NCBI RefSeq assembly: GCF_003609635.1
Contig: NZ_MCIA01000031.1
Location: forward strand, 248,001 to 312,000
Source: Lacrimispora algidixylanolytica
GTDB taxonomy: Bacteria; Bacillota; Clostridia; Lachnospirales; Lachnospiraceae
Reading direction: 5' to 3'
DNA: 64,000 nt
Part shown: piece by piece, positions 8,830 through 17,443 of the stretch
How positions within the stretch are numbered: position 1 is the first letter of the stretch
How the letters are laid out: each line of letters begins with the position of its first letter
The notes under the pieces: model-generated
What the model saw: only the letters and a program-made list of their open reading frames with translations
Databases searched by the model: none
Told to the model about the DNA's origin: nothing
Position numbers and translations under genes: made by a program

Positions 8830-8960
8830 AATAAACCTAATCTGTCTGCTTTGTATCTTCATGGGCAAAACAGGTACACAAAACAAAGGATAAGCCGACA
8901 TGCTTTCCTTACATGATTCCTGTTTTCTTTATAAAATTGCTTTATGCTCCATGCTCAGAC
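8798..8960 (-). ncRNA. Candidate structured RNA with 3' terminator
   Basis: The 316-nt gap upstream of the MutS2-like gene contains nested complementary segments: 8867-8874 with 8919-8926 (8 bp), 8886-8895 with 8902-8910 (8 bp with small bulges), and an 11-bp stem with one mismatch (8798-8808/8819-8829) followed on the minus strand by a T run. It reads as a short minus-strand transcript or leader ending in a terminator about 85 nt before the MutS2-like start. I do not recognise a known riboswitch or sRNA family, and the 5' end is not defined. Confidence 0.3.
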
Positions 8961-9030
8961 ACAATTAACAAACACACACATCCTATTCTTTTCTATTCTT
9001 TCTTCAATATAACATACCAAACCATTGCGG

Positions 9031-10062
9031 TCAACGACATTTTTTTGTATTCCACCAGTCAGCCAACATAAGGATTTCCTTCTCGTTTAGACAGTGGCTT
9101 ATGGTACCTGACTTCATATGTAAAAGACAAGTTTCATAATCCATCCATAGAACTGATTCTACTTCTAAAGGATCAAGAACCAAGTCTGCTTCCTCCACTG
9201 TTTTTTCATAGGCATACACCTGACTGACCTCTCGGTTAAAGAAGGTTTTTCCATAAAACTCTCTTTTATCATATTCACTTCGAAGACCTACAAAGGCAAG
9301 TTCCTTAGGCAAATCCTTAATCCCAAGCTCCTCTTCTAATTCTCTGACTGCGGATTCCAGATAGTCGCTTCCTGCGATAAGGTGACCTGCCGAAGAAACA
9401 TCATAGCAGCCTGGATAGGAGTCCTTTATGGCACTGCGCTTTTGCAGTAGTAGATCAAAACCGTTCGTTTCATTTGGCCTTATGATCCAAACGTGGGCGG
9501 TACCATGAAGAATTCCTTCCCGATGCATGAAAAACCTGGCCATCACCCTTCCAGTCAAGCTCCCGTCTGGTCGTCTTTCCTCCAGAAGTTCTAAAGGTTC
9601 ACCATTTAATATGGCAGCGGATAAACACTCTCCTTTATAAACCAGCTTTAACGAAAAAAATGGAATGTCATCTTTCAAAAGCTCAAAGAAGATCAGATCT
9701 CCTTCCCATAAGGGAAGTTGTCCCGTTTTTTCTTTGGGAACCCATTCCAAATGTCCTTCATTGCATTCTGCTAAAGTACCTTCAAATTTGTCTGAAGTAT
9801 ATAAAAACATATAATCATCTGGATACTCATCGGATACAAAGGTCACGATTCCTCTCTGACGATAAGAAAGAAGGGTCAGTCCAGTTTCCTCTTTTACTTC
9901 CCTTAAAAGGCATTCCTCGGGACTTTCTCCATCCTCTAGATGTCCTCCTACCCCAAGCCATTTATCCTGATTCATATCGTTTTTCTTCTTTATCCGATGC
10001 AGCATCAGATAACTGCCCTCCTGCTCCATGTAACACAGGGTTGTAAGGTTATTATGAGCCAT
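9031..10062 (-). CDS. Tandem two-domain Nudix hydrolase
   Basis: A 343-residue fusion of two Nudix domains. The first (about 1-155) resembles MutT/8-oxo-dGTP diphosphatases, with a box beginning GHLEDGESPEECLLREVKEE. The second (about 170-340) resembles the isopentenyl-diphosphate-isomerase-like Nudix group, with the box GHLIAGSDYLESAVRELEEE, preceded by the HGTAHVWIIRP strand. Both boxes keep the catalytic glutamates, so both domains may be active on different substrates. It overlaps the preceding gene by 11 bp, indicating translational coupling. Confidence 0.88.
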   Translation of the reverse strand: MAHNNLTTLCYMEQEGSYLMLHRIKKKNDMNQDKWLGVGGHLEDGESPEECLLREVKEETGLTLLSYRQRGIVTFVSDEYPDDYMFLYTSDKFEGTLAECNEGHLEWVPKEKTGQLPLWEGDLIFFELLKDDIPFFSLKLVYKGECLSAAILNGEPLELLEERRPDGSLTGRVMARFFMHREGILHGTAHVWIIRPNETNGFDLLLQKRSAIKDSYPGCYDVSSAGHLIAGSDYLESAVRELEEELGIKDLPKELAFVGLRSEYDKREFYGKTFFNREVSQVYAYEKTVEEADLVLDPLEVESVLWMDYETCLLHMKSGTISHCLNEKEILMLADWWNTKKCR

Positions 10063-10477
10063 CTGCTCTCTCCATTCCAGCCTGTTCCGTGATTACAGCA
10101 TCCATGTTAATCTCTTTATCATGGTAGGTATCTTCATTGCCTACATCCCCAACCTGTATCTGGACTACACAGTTGGTCTTTTCCTCTTTATATAATACCG
10201 GGATACGGTATAGACCTGGTGTGTTCCAATCACATTGGGTTAAATCAAAACTGAATTTCGTATGATCATAGAGTTTCTCAGAAAAATATCCATCTGCCTT
10301 TAAATCCAGAGCTTCACCAACACTAGTTTTTGCGTAGAAGGTAGTTGTGATATTCTTATCAAATATGGGTTTTGTCCTATTTTTTAATATCTGAGTCAAC
10401 AAAATCATTGCCGCTGCCACAGCAAAGACTCCAGACAAACTGAGGCGAATCCATCGTTTTCTTTTATTTTGTTCCAT
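10052..10477 (-). CDS. Membrane-anchored hypothetical protein
   Basis: A 141-residue protein with a basic N-terminus (KRKRW), one transmembrane segment (about residues 12-30) and an extracytoplasmic domain of mostly beta character, somewhat like bacterial Ig-type folds. The family is not recognised. ATG at 10477 has GGAGG with good spacing; the ATG at 10489 lies ahead of it with no site. It overlaps the start of the tandem Nudix gene and is probably cotranscribed with it, though no functional link is obvious. Confidence 0.65.
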   Translation of the reverse strand: MEQNKRKRWIRLSLSGVFAVAAAMILLTQILKNRTKPIFDKNITTTFYAKTSVGEALDLKADGYFSEKLYDHTKFSFDLTQCDWNTPGLYRIPVLYKEEKTNCVVQIQVGDVGNEDTYHDKEINMDAVITEQAGMERADGS

Positions 10478-10561
10478 ATTCTCCTCCATACTCTTTTTAG
10501 TTTCTTATTTATCTTTGGAATGACAAGCCATTTGGTTTTGATTTCCCCATCACTAAGAAAA

Positions 10562-10603
10562 AGCCTGACTGCAGGTTATCTCTATGATGACTGCAGTCAG
10601 GCT
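10562..10603 (-). terminator. Orphan intrinsic terminator
   Basis: A perfect 13-bp inverted repeat AGCCTGACTGCAG/CTGCAGTCAGGCT with a 16-nt loop, followed on the minus strand by TTTTTCTT. No intact minus-strand gene precedes it; the nearest upstream candidate is the gene fragment at 10722-10886. It is about 85 nt upstream of the membrane protein gene and could also be a leader attenuator. Confidence 0.7.
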
Positions 10604-10721
10604 GGATACCTAAAAATCAACCCGGCTGATCCTTATTTACTTGCTTATTATCTGTGACCAGCAAAAATATCATCGGCATCTATCTTATCACAGATTCTTA
10701 AGAATCACCTTTCTTGTTCCC

Positions 10722-10886
10722 TTAAGATTTTCTGAATTTTACATGATTTCTTGTTCCAATCAGGACATAGGGCAACATGCCATATAATACCATGCTCCAC
10801 TGCCCTCTAAATCTCTGACGGGCACCAATCGTCATACAATCCGGTAGCAAAAGAACCCAACCGTTCGTTATCAGGTACTTTTCATC
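10722..10886 (-). pseudogene. Possible gene fragment
   Basis: An open stretch of about 54 codons without a convincing start, with protein-like composition (the segment RQRFRGQWSMVLYGMLPYVL stands out), ending at TAA 10722-10724 upstream of the orphan terminator. It may be the C-terminal remnant of a degraded gene. I do not recognise the family, and chance cannot be excluded. Confidence 0.25.
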
Positions 10887-11393
10887 TTAAATCGGTATAT
10901 AAATTAAAGATTACCATCTACAAGCGGCAACAATGCCTTTCCATAATTGTTCAGCATCCATTGCCTTACATTTACAGATTAACAACTAAGATACTGTGAT
11001 TCACTGCCCACTAATATTATATGTCTTTTCCTATCCCCCAGTGTACAAGGTACTGTTCAGAGGTTTAACTGCGTCTTAAAGTCATTAAACTGCGAGAAAA
11101 GGATCCACCACATAGATTAAATCGTATGTGAAACAGTGGCTTTAGAACAATATGGTATAAAACGCACCTATAATCAAAAATCTCCGACATTTGAAAGAAA
11201 TAAAACAACCTATCTATAGATATTTCGGAACATTCTAGATTTTATTAAGGATTTGGTCGATATTTTTATGGAATTTAGTGACTATTTTTAGATAGAACTG
11301 ATTTCCAGCCAGAGACATAATGGTAACGTAAGCATCTAGCCTGATTTTTCATAAGTTCAATGTTTGAAAATTATCTATAGTAAACTTTCTATT
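10887..11393. other. Intergenic region with no recognisable gene
   Basis: About 500 nt between the fragment at 10722-10886 and the terminator ahead of the arsenic operon. Only very short open frames occur on either strand and I see no tRNA or repeat. The irregular base composition fits degraded coding sequence, but nothing identifiable remains. Confidence 0.5.
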
Positions 11394-11430
11394 ATAAGAC
11401 ATCCCTGTTTTTGCGGTTGTCTTATTTTTT
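11394..11430 (+). terminator. Terminator upstream of arsenic operon
   Basis: An 8-bp stem ATAAGACA/TGTCTTAT (11394-11401 and 11418-11425) followed by a T run. It insulates the ars promoter from upstream plus-strand transcription. Confidence 0.75.
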
Positions 11431-11444
11431 AATATAAATTCACA

Positions 11445-11489
11445 TTGACATTCTTCGATTTGATGCATATACTACTCATATCGAAGAAT
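11445..11489 (+). promoter_or_regulatory. ars promoter and ArsR operator
   Basis: A consensus TTGACA (11445-11450) and TATACT (11468-11473) are 17 nt apart. A perfect inverted repeat ATTCTTCGAT/ATCGAAGAAT (11450-11459 and 11480-11489) flanks the -10 element, the arrangement expected for ArsR repression relieved by arsenite. The arsR start codon is 20 nt further downstream, with GAGGTG as the ribosome site. Confidence 0.85.
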
Positions 11490-11508
11490 ATAGATGTGAG
11501 GTGAAGAT

Positions 11509-11859
11509 ATGGAAAAATATTCGGAATATACAAAAGTGTTTAAGGTGCTGGGTGACACCAAAAGAGCTATGATAGTAGATATGCTTTCTTGCGGGGAGCT
11601 TTGTGCTTGTATGATTTTAGAGAAATTTGAAATGTCCCAGTCCACGCTGTCCCATCACATGAAGCTCCTATGTGAATGTGGTCTTGTCAAAGGAAGGAAC
11701 GAAGGTAAATGGACCTATTATTCTTTAAACGAAGAAACTATCAGTAAAACAAAACAGTTTTTCTGTTCTATCACCAGCGACAAAGAAAACTGTATTTGTA
11801 AGGAAAATTCAAATCATTGTAAAGGATGTGAGGAATATGAGCAAGGAAAAAAACACTGA
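11509..11859 (+). CDS. arsR: ArsR-family arsenite-responsive repressor
   Basis: A 116-residue winged-helix SmtB/ArsR repressor. The arsenic-binding motif ELCACMI (C32, C34) lies in the alpha-3 helix, followed by the recognition helix SQSTLSHHMKLL. A cysteine-rich tail (CICKEN, CKGCEE) may add a metalloid site. It is the first gene of the operon and probably binds the inverted repeat at 11450-11489. Its stop overlaps the acr3 start by 23 nt. Confidence 0.93.
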   Translation: MEKYSEYTKVFKVLGDTKRAMIVDMLSCGELCACMILEKFEMSQSTLSHHMKLLCECGLVKGRNEGKWTYYSLNEETISKTKQFFCSITSDKENCICKENSNHCKGCEEYEQGKKH

Positions 11860-12892
11860 AATTGGATTCTTTGAAAAATACCTAACAATTTGGGTACTGA
11901 TTTGTATGGGGGTGGGAATCTTAATTGGTAAGTTCCTTCCAGGGATTCCTAAATTATTAAGTCGCTTTGAATATGCACAAATATCCATTCCCATCGCCAT
12001 ACTCATTTGGGTGATGATATACCCCATGATGATGAAAGTGGATTTTCAGTCCATCAAAAATGTACGGAACAATCCACTGGGGCTTCTCATATCCAGCGGA
12101 ACAAGCTGGCTGATTAAACCGTTTCTGATGTTTGGTCTTGCATCATTCTTTTTCTACGTTGTTTTTAAAGCCTTCATACCAGCCGAACTCGCACAAAGTT
12201 ATGTCGCTGGAGCCGTCTTGCTGGGTGCTGCCCCCTGTACCGCAATGGTGTTTGTTTGGAGTAATCTTACCAAAGGTGACCCTGCTCATACGTTAGTGCA
12301 AGTGGCAGTTAATGACCTTATTATCCTCGTTGCATATGTCCCCATTGTATCCTTTTTATTGGGAGTGACAAATATTTTTGTGCCTTGGGATACGCTAATT
12401 GTTTCTATTGTTTTATTTGTTGTCGTTCCGCTGGCGGGTGGTTTTCTCACTCGGCATTTCATAGTCAAGAACAAAGGCGAGGAATATTTTACTCAAAAAT
12501 TTATACCTAAGTTTGATCGTATTACGACCCTAGGACTTCTCCTAACATTGATTATCATCTTCTCTTTCCAAGGGGATGCCATACTTAAAAATCCGCTGCA
12601 TGTCCTCTTGATTGCTGTCCCCCTGATACTGCAAAATATCCTTACTTCCGCCTTTGCATATTGGATGTGTAAAGTGACCAAACAACCCCATAATGTTGCG
12701 GCTCCTGCTGCACTCATTGGAGCATCAGATTTTTTTGAGCTGTCGGTGGCTGTTGCTATTGCACTTTTCGGACCCACTTCCCCGGTGGTGCTAGTCTGTA
12801 CCGTTGGAGTTTTAACAGAAGTACCCGTTATGCTCTTACTCGTAAGATTTGTAAATAATACAAAGGGATGGTTTCCTAAAAATGAATTATAA
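11837..12892 (+). CDS. acr3: Arsenite efflux permease, ACR3 family
   Basis: A 351-residue membrane protein with about ten hydrophobic segments, belonging to the bile/arsenite/riboflavin transporter superfamily. The conserved cysteine motif GAAPCTAMVFVWS in the fourth segment is the one needed for As(III) export in Acr3. ATG at 11837 is chosen with GTGAGG upstream; the GTG at 11828 is inside that site. It is presumably energised by or coupled to ArsA encoded downstream. Confidence 0.93.
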   Translation: MSKEKNTEIGFFEKYLTIWVLICMGVGILIGKFLPGIPKLLSRFEYAQISIPIAILIWVMIYPMMMKVDFQSIKNVRNNPLGLLISSGTSWLIKPFLMFGLASFFFYVVFKAFIPAELAQSYVAGAVLLGAAPCTAMVFVWSNLTKGDPAHTLVQVAVNDLIILVAYVPIVSFLLGVTNIFVPWDTLIVSIVLFVVVPLAGGFLTRHFIVKNKGEEYFTQKFIPKFDRITTLGLLLTLIIIFSFQGDAILKNPLHVLLIAVPLILQNILTSAFAYWMCKVTKQPHNVAAPAALIGASDFFELSVAVAIALFGPTSPVVLVCTVGVLTEVPVMLLLVRFVNNTKGWFPKNEL

Positions 12893-13373
12893 AATTAGAG
12901 AAATGCTAAAAAGTGATTGGAATCAAATCAGTGAAATTTACCAACAAGGAATGGATACGAACCTCGCAACATTTCAAACGGAATGTCCCACTTATGAAGA
13001 ATTTGATCAGTCCCATATGGATCAATGCCGCCTTGTAATAACAGATGATACTACGATTGTTGGTTGGGCTGCTTTATCACCTGTATCAAGCCGTTGTGTC
13101 TATCGTGGCGTAGCAGAAGTCAGCATTTATATCCATAATACCTATAGAGGAAAAGGTGCCGGAAGTCAACTGCTGAACTACCTGTCCGGGCAATCTGAAA
13201 AAGATGGATTCTGGACACTGCAATCTGGAATCATGGCTGACAATAAAGCAAGTATTTGTTTCCATGAAAAATGTGGTTTCCGTCAAGTTGGATTCCGTGA
13301 TCGAATCGGGAAAGATCGTTTTGGACAGTGGCGTAATACGGTTTTAATGGAACGAAGAAGCAATTTAATTTAA
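12882..13373 (+). CDS. arsN: GNAT acetyltransferase, ArsN type
   Basis: A 163-residue GNAT N-acetyltransferase related to phosphinothricin acetyltransferases. The acetyl-CoA-binding segment YRGKGAGSQLL and the CGFRQVGFRDRIG region are present. Its place between acr3 and arsD matches ArsN1, known to acetylate the organoarsenical antibiotic arsinothricin; the substrate here is inferred from context. The start overlaps the acr3 stop by 11 bp, indicating coupling. Confidence 0.82.
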   Translation: MNYKIREMLKSDWNQISEIYQQGMDTNLATFQTECPTYEEFDQSHMDQCRLVITDDTTIVGWAALSPVSSRCVYRGVAEVSIYIHNTYRGKGAGSQLLNYLSGQSEKDGFWTLQSGIMADNKASICFHEKCGFRQVGFRDRIGKDRFGQWRNTVLMERRSNLI

Positions 13374-13395
13374 TCATATAAAGGAGATAACTATC

Positions 13396-13770
13396 ATGAA
13401 AAAAATGCAAATATTTGAACCCGCAATGTGTTGTGATACAGGTCTTTGCGGTGTGAGTGTAGACCCTGAACTGCTCCGCATTTCCACGGTGTTAAATACA
13501 CTGAAAAAAAACGGGGTCGCAGTTGACCGCTTTAATTTAAGCAGTGCACCTATGGCCTTTGTTAATAACAAAGTTATCAACACCTTTATCAATGAAAAAG
13601 GGGTTGAGGATCTTCCTGCTGTTCTGATCGATGAAAGTATCGTGATTATAGGACGTTATCCGACCAACGAGGAGCTTGTTTCTCTGCTGGAGGTTCCAGC
13701 TAGCTATTTGACGGAAACAAAAGCCGCTAAGCAAGGCGGTTGTTGCTGTTCTGACGGGAATTGCTGTTAA
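13396..13770 (+). CDS. arsD: Arsenite metallochaperone ArsD
   Basis: A 124-residue thioredoxin-fold protein that hands As(III) to ArsA. The metal site C12, C13, C18 (MCCDTGLCG) is intact, and additional vicinal cysteines occur in the tail (C116-C118, C123-C124). It is immediately followed by arsA, its known partner. AAGGAGA lies 8 nt upstream of ATG. Confidence 0.93.
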   Translation: MKKMQIFEPAMCCDTGLCGVSVDPELLRISTVLNTLKKNGVAVDRFNLSSAPMAFVNNKVINTFINEKGVEDLPAVLIDESIVIIGRYPTNEELVSLLEVPASYLTETKAAKQGGCCCSDGNCC

Positions 13771-13790
13771 ATTGAAAAGGAGGTTCTTTA

Positions 13791-15524
13791 ATGCAAGTGT
13801 TTGACCCAAACAAAATCACCTTAACAAAATACTTGTTTTACACAGGCAAAGGAGGCGTAGGGAAAACATCTGTTGCGTGTGCAACGGCTGTTTGTCTTGC
13901 AGACAGTGGAAAAAAGATTCTTCTTGTCAGCACAGACCCCGCCTCCAACTTGCAGGATGTATTCCATACCACACTTTCAGGGAAAGCTACTCCCATTGCA
14001 GAAGTAGCTAATCTCGATGTAGCAAATCTTGACCCTATGCAGGCAGCAGCGGAATACAGAGAAAGTGTAATTGCACCTTATCGTGGTAAGTTACCAGAAT
14101 CAGTCCTTGCTAATATGGAAGAACAGCTTTCTGGTTCCTGCACGGTGGAAATTGCTGCTTTTAATGAGTTTTCTAACTTTATTACCAATAAAAGCTTAGA
14201 GCAAAAATACGACCATATTCTTTTTGACACTGCACCGACGGGGCATACCCTTAGAATGTTGCAGCTTCCTTCAGCGTGGAGCAATTTTATCAGTGAAAGT
14301 ACACATGGCGCATCCTGCTTAGGGCAATTATCAGGGCTTGAAAGCAAAAAGGAAATGTATAAAACTGCGGTTGAAACACTGACAGACGGCGCACAAACAA
14401 CCTTAATCCTTGTAACCCGACCAGAGACAACGCCCCTTAAAGAAATAGAGCGGGCTTCTCGCGAATTGGCTGAACTTGGCGTACTCAATCAGTCTTTGGT
14501 AATCAATGGCGTATTGGCTGATTATGACGATACCATTTCGAAAAGTCTATATGACAAACAGCAAAAAGCACTTGCAGATATGCCAAAATTGTTACAATCA
14601 ATCAAAGCCTACATGATTCCCTTGCGGGCGTATAATATTACGGGCATGGAGAATGTCCGGTCATTGCTGACAAAGGATAATTATGTTATCTGTGGTGAAA
14701 CCATCAAAGCAGAGAGTATTCCCCATTTACAGGATGTTATTGACGACCTATATCATAGTGGCAAAAAAGTCATTTTCACAATGGGCAAGGGTGGCGTTGG
14801 CAAAACCACACTCGCCGCCGCTATCGCTTTAGGGCTTTCTGAAAAAGGCCAAAAGGTACATCTAACCACTACCGATCCTGCAGCACACTTAAAATTTGTT
14901 CTCGATGAAAACAGCAGCATTACCATGAGCCATATTGATGAACATGTGGAACTGGCACGATATCAGAATGAAATCTTATCAAAGGCACAGGAAACCATGT
15001 CGGAAGAAGATATTGCCTATATTGAAGAAGATCTGCGTTCCCCCTGCACACAGGAAATTGCCGTGTTCCGGGCTTTTGCAGAAGTAGTGGAACGTGCGGA
15101 AAATGAAATTGTTGTCATTGATACCGCCCCTACAGGACATACGCTTTTACTCTTGGATTCTACTTTGAGCTATCACAAAGAGGTTCAAAGGACACAAGGT
15201 GATATCCCGGATTCCGTAAGAAAGCTGCTGCCACGTTTGCGGAGTACTGAAACAGAGGTCATTATTGTGGCTTTACCGGAAGCTACCCCAGTTTATGAAG
15301 CACTGCGTCTGGAAGAAGATTTGAAACGTGCTAATATTGCTACAAAATGGTGGATTGTGAATTCCTCTCTTTACCATTCAAAAACGACGAATCGTATGTT
15401 AGTAGCAAAAGCCAGCAATGAAATTCCGTGGATAAATAAAATAGCAAAACACACAAACAGCAATTTTGCTTTAATCGCTTGGACTGCAGATGATATTAAG
15501 GGTGATAAGCTAAGAGAGCTATAA
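13791..15524 (+). CDS. arsA: Arsenite-stimulated ATPase ArsA
   Basis: A 577-residue tandem ATPase of the ArsA/GET3 family. The two halves each carry a deviant Walker A (GKGGVGKTS at 19-27 and GKGGVGKTT at 332-340) and the DTAPTGHT switch. Cysteines equivalent to the three arsenite ligands appear in GSCTVEIAAF, HGASCLGQL and RSPCTQEIAVF. It energises arsenite efflux; pairing with ACR3 rather than ArsB is a common Firmicute arrangement. Confidence 0.95.
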   Translation: MQVFDPNKITLTKYLFYTGKGGVGKTSVACATAVCLADSGKKILLVSTDPASNLQDVFHTTLSGKATPIAEVANLDVANLDPMQAAAEYRESVIAPYRGKLPESVLANMEEQLSGSCTVEIAAFNEFSNFITNKSLEQKYDHILFDTAPTGHTLRMLQLPSAWSNFISESTHGASCLGQLSGLESKKEMYKTAVETLTDGAQTTLILVTRPETTPLKEIERASRELAELGVLNQSLVINGVLADYDDTISKSLYDKQQKALADMPKLLQSIKAYMIPLRAYNITGMENVRSLLTKDNYVICGETIKAESIPHLQDVIDDLYHSGKKVIFTMGKGGVGKTTLAAAIALGLSEKGQKVHLTTTDPAAHLKFVLDENSSITMSHIDEHVELARYQNEILSKAQETMSEEDIAYIEEDLRSPCTQEIAVFRAFAEVVERAENEIVVIDTAPTGHTLLLLDSTLSYHKEVQRTQGDIPDSVRKLLPRLRSTETEVIIVALPEATPVYEALRLEEDLKRANIATKWWIVNSSLYHSKTTNRMLVAKASNEIPWINKIAKHTNSNFALIAWTADDIKGDKLREL

Positions 15525-15537
15525 AAGGAGGTTTTTC

Positions 15538-15951
15538 ATGAATAAAGAATTAAACAAACCAAAAGTGGCATTTATTTGCGTTCACAACTCTTGCCGCAGT
15601 CAAATTGCAGAAGCGCTCGGCAAACACTTTGCTGCTGATGTGTTTGAAAGTTACTCTGCCGGAACAGAAACAAAACCCCAAATCAATCAGGATGCCGTTC
15701 GGTTAATGAAGCAACTCTATCACATTGACATGGAGAAAACACAGCATTCCAAGCTACTTTCTGAAATCCCTCCAGTTGACGTCGTTGTTACCATGGGATG
15801 CAACGTTACTTGTCCCCTTCTTCCCTGCAAACACAGGGAGGATTGGGGATTGAATGATCCAACCGGTAAAAATGATAAAGAGTATATTGAAGTTATAAAA
15901 CAGATCGAAAACAATTTATTATCGCTTATAAAAAGATTTGATTCTATATAA
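15538..15951 (+). CDS. arsC: Arsenate reductase, LMW-phosphatase type
   Basis: A 137-residue thioredoxin-linked arsenate reductase of the low-molecular-weight tyrosine phosphatase fold. The P-loop CVHNSCR (C14-x5-R20) and the redox cysteines in MGCNVTCPLLPC (C88, C92, C97) are visible, as is the DP motif near WGLNDP. It makes arsenite for export by Acr3/ArsA. AGGAGG lies upstream and it is the last gene of the operon. Confidence 0.93.
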   Translation: MNKELNKPKVAFICVHNSCRSQIAEALGKHFAADVFESYSAGTETKPQINQDAVRLMKQLYHIDMEKTQHSKLLSEIPPVDVVVTMGCNVTCPLLPCKHREDWGLNDPTGKNDKEYIEVIKQIENNLLSLIKRFDSI

Positions 15952-16091
15952 CATACAAATACTAGCGCTATCCACTTCCTATTAAAACAGAGTAATGCAA
16001 GTTCTGGATATTTCAATACTTAATTTGAATGATAAGCATATTGGACTCTGAAAGAACAGCGCATGTCAATGCAAACATAAGGCAAGATAAT

Positions 16092-16137
16092 AAAATGCCC
16101 AGCCAATGATTGTAACAAACATAGGCCGGGCGATTTT
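16092..16137. terminator. Bidirectional terminator after ars operon
   Basis: Complementary arms AAAATGCCCAGCC (16092-16104) and GGCCGGGCGATTTT (16124-16137) pair with small bulges, with A- and T-rich flanks. It separates arsC from the converging MerR-type gene. Confidence 0.7.
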
Positions 16138-16164
16138 ATTTATCTAACTTAGGAGAATGGGAAA

Positions 16165-16905
16165 TCAATGATTCTCAGCGTAGATTTTCATGGCTCTGGA
16201 TAAAAAGACAGATAACCCTTCCCCATAATGATCAATATTTTTTAAGAAGCGTTCGTCTTTCACATATAATTCCCCCAATCCTGCAAATGCCTCAAGTGAA
16301 TAATGATAGCCAAAATTCTTGTTGAAAAATTGGTACATCTTATTCATAGCATCTTGAGCCACCAGGGAATCTGGCTCTTCAAGACGTATCTTTCCAAGCT
16401 CCAGAAACAATTCCTCCATATTCTCTGCCACCGCATTTTGTTCCCGTGGGGACAATGAGTTTATTTTTGTATTGAACTCATTTACCGCTTCCTCTCCCCA
16501 AAGGCGGCGGGCCTCCTCCTCATACGGATTATCTCCCATTACAAATCCAGCAAATTTTTCTTTCTGTGTCATTTCTTGTTCTCCCTTCCACGACCTTATG
16601 GTCTTTTCCAGCGTGTCCAGCATGGCATCTATTCGCTCTTTTTCATGCATAAGATATTTTTTCTGTAGAACAAACGCCTTGTCCCGATCAAAACTAGGGC
16701 TGGTCAACATCATTTTAATTTCTGCAAGGGAAAATCCACAGGCTTTAAAAAACAAGATCTGCTGCAGCATATCCAAATCGTTTTCTGTATATTCCCTGTA
16801 ATCGTTATCCCGATTCCTGCCAGGGCTTAACAGCCCAATTTTGTCGTAATGATGAAGCGTGCGCACGCTCACACCAGTTAAAACAGCAACCTCATTGGTA
16901 TTCAT
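16165..16905 (-). CDS. MerR-family regulator with TipAS-like domain
   Basis: A 246-residue protein with an N-terminal MerR helix-turn-helix (NEVAVLTGVSVRTLHHYDKIGL), a dimerisation coiled coil (about 75-110) and a C-terminal TipAS-type ligand domain (about 120-246) as in thiostrepton-responsive TipA and Mta. Such regulators activate their own gene and efflux pumps on drug binding. No pump is adjacent, so it may be autoregulated from the 19-nt-spaced promoter at 16930-16960. Confidence 0.88.
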   Translation of the reverse strand: MNTNEVAVLTGVSVRTLHHYDKIGLLSPGRNRDNDYREYTENDLDMLQQILFFKACGFSLAEIKMMLTSPSFDRDKAFVLQKKYLMHEKERIDAMLDTLEKTIRSWKGEQEMTQKEKFAGFVMGDNPYEEEARRLWGEEAVNEFNTKINSLSPREQNAVAENMEELFLELGKIRLEEPDSLVAQDAMNKMYQFFNKNFGYHYSLEAFAGLGELYVKDERFLKNIDHYGEGLSVFLSRAMKIYAENH

Positions 16906-16929
16906 TGGATTCTCCTCCTTGCAGTTTCA

Positions 16930-16960
16930 ATCATATAGTATCACGCAGCGTAGGAGTCAA
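16930..16960 (-). promoter_or_regulatory. MerR-type promoter with 19-nt spacer
   Basis: On the minus strand TTGACT (16955-16960) and TATGAT (16930-16935) are separated by 19 nt, with the short dyad ACGCTGCGT in the spacer. Over-long spacers around a dyad are characteristic of MerR-activated promoters; the next gene encodes such a regulator. Confidence 0.6.
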
Positions 16961-16975
16961 GAGTATAATTTTATT

Positions 16976-17443
16976 TTAGTTATTGCACTTGGCTGCATCA
17001 ATTGCCAGAACTACCATAAGAGCCAGGAGACTGTCCTGCCCCTCCATTACATCAATAATATAGGTATCTGCGAGGCGTAATAGCTGCTTCTCTATGATAG
17101 CTACTGTTCTTCCAGTTGAGGACAGTATACTGTAGTCCCACTCCAGAAAACTTCCTTCTACACGCCAGCCATTACAGTCAACAGAGAAAGAAGGCTTAAA
17201 GAAGGTAAACTCTTTGCGTATGGTCCCCATGGTCTGCCCGTTTATCTGGATATCAAAACAAGGAAGAAACGTTATAATACGCTCATTTAACGTTGCCATA
17301 TAATTATCGAAGCGATCATATACTTCAAGTTTGTGACCCCAGGCCAGTTTTCCTCTAACCGTGTATACAGTATTTCCGTTTTCATCATAAATATCATAAC
17401 TGTCAAGCCAGGAGAATAGGCGTTGTTTAAACATTAATTTCAT
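16976..17443 (-). CDS. LURP-one-related family protein
   Basis: A 155-residue protein of the LOR/YxjI family, a 12-stranded tubby-like barrel. The family pattern is seen in FSWLDSYDIYDENGNTVYTVRGK, the repeated KLEVYD/NYMATLNERI strands, and the C-terminal hydrophobic helix LLALMVVLAIDAA. Function is unknown; membrane lipid association is suggested by the tubby fold. The ribosome site is weak (GGA about 12 nt upstream). Confidence 0.8.
   Translation of the reverse strand: MKLMFKQRLFSWLDSYDIYDENGNTVYTVRGKLAWGHKLEVYDRFDNYMATLNERIITFLPCFDIQINGQTMGTIRKEFTFFKPSFSVDCNGWRVEGSFLEWDYSILSSTGRTVAIIEKQLLRLADTYIIDVMEGQDSLLALMVVLAIDAAKCNN

Noticed and set aside
9660-10046. Plus-strand frame of 128 codons inside the tandem Nudix gene
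   Set aside because: Antisense shadow; the Nudix boxes on the other strand are unambiguous.
11509-15951. Arsenic operon as part of a recognisable transposon
   Set aside because: No transposase, inverted terminal repeats or integrase gene flank it in the window.
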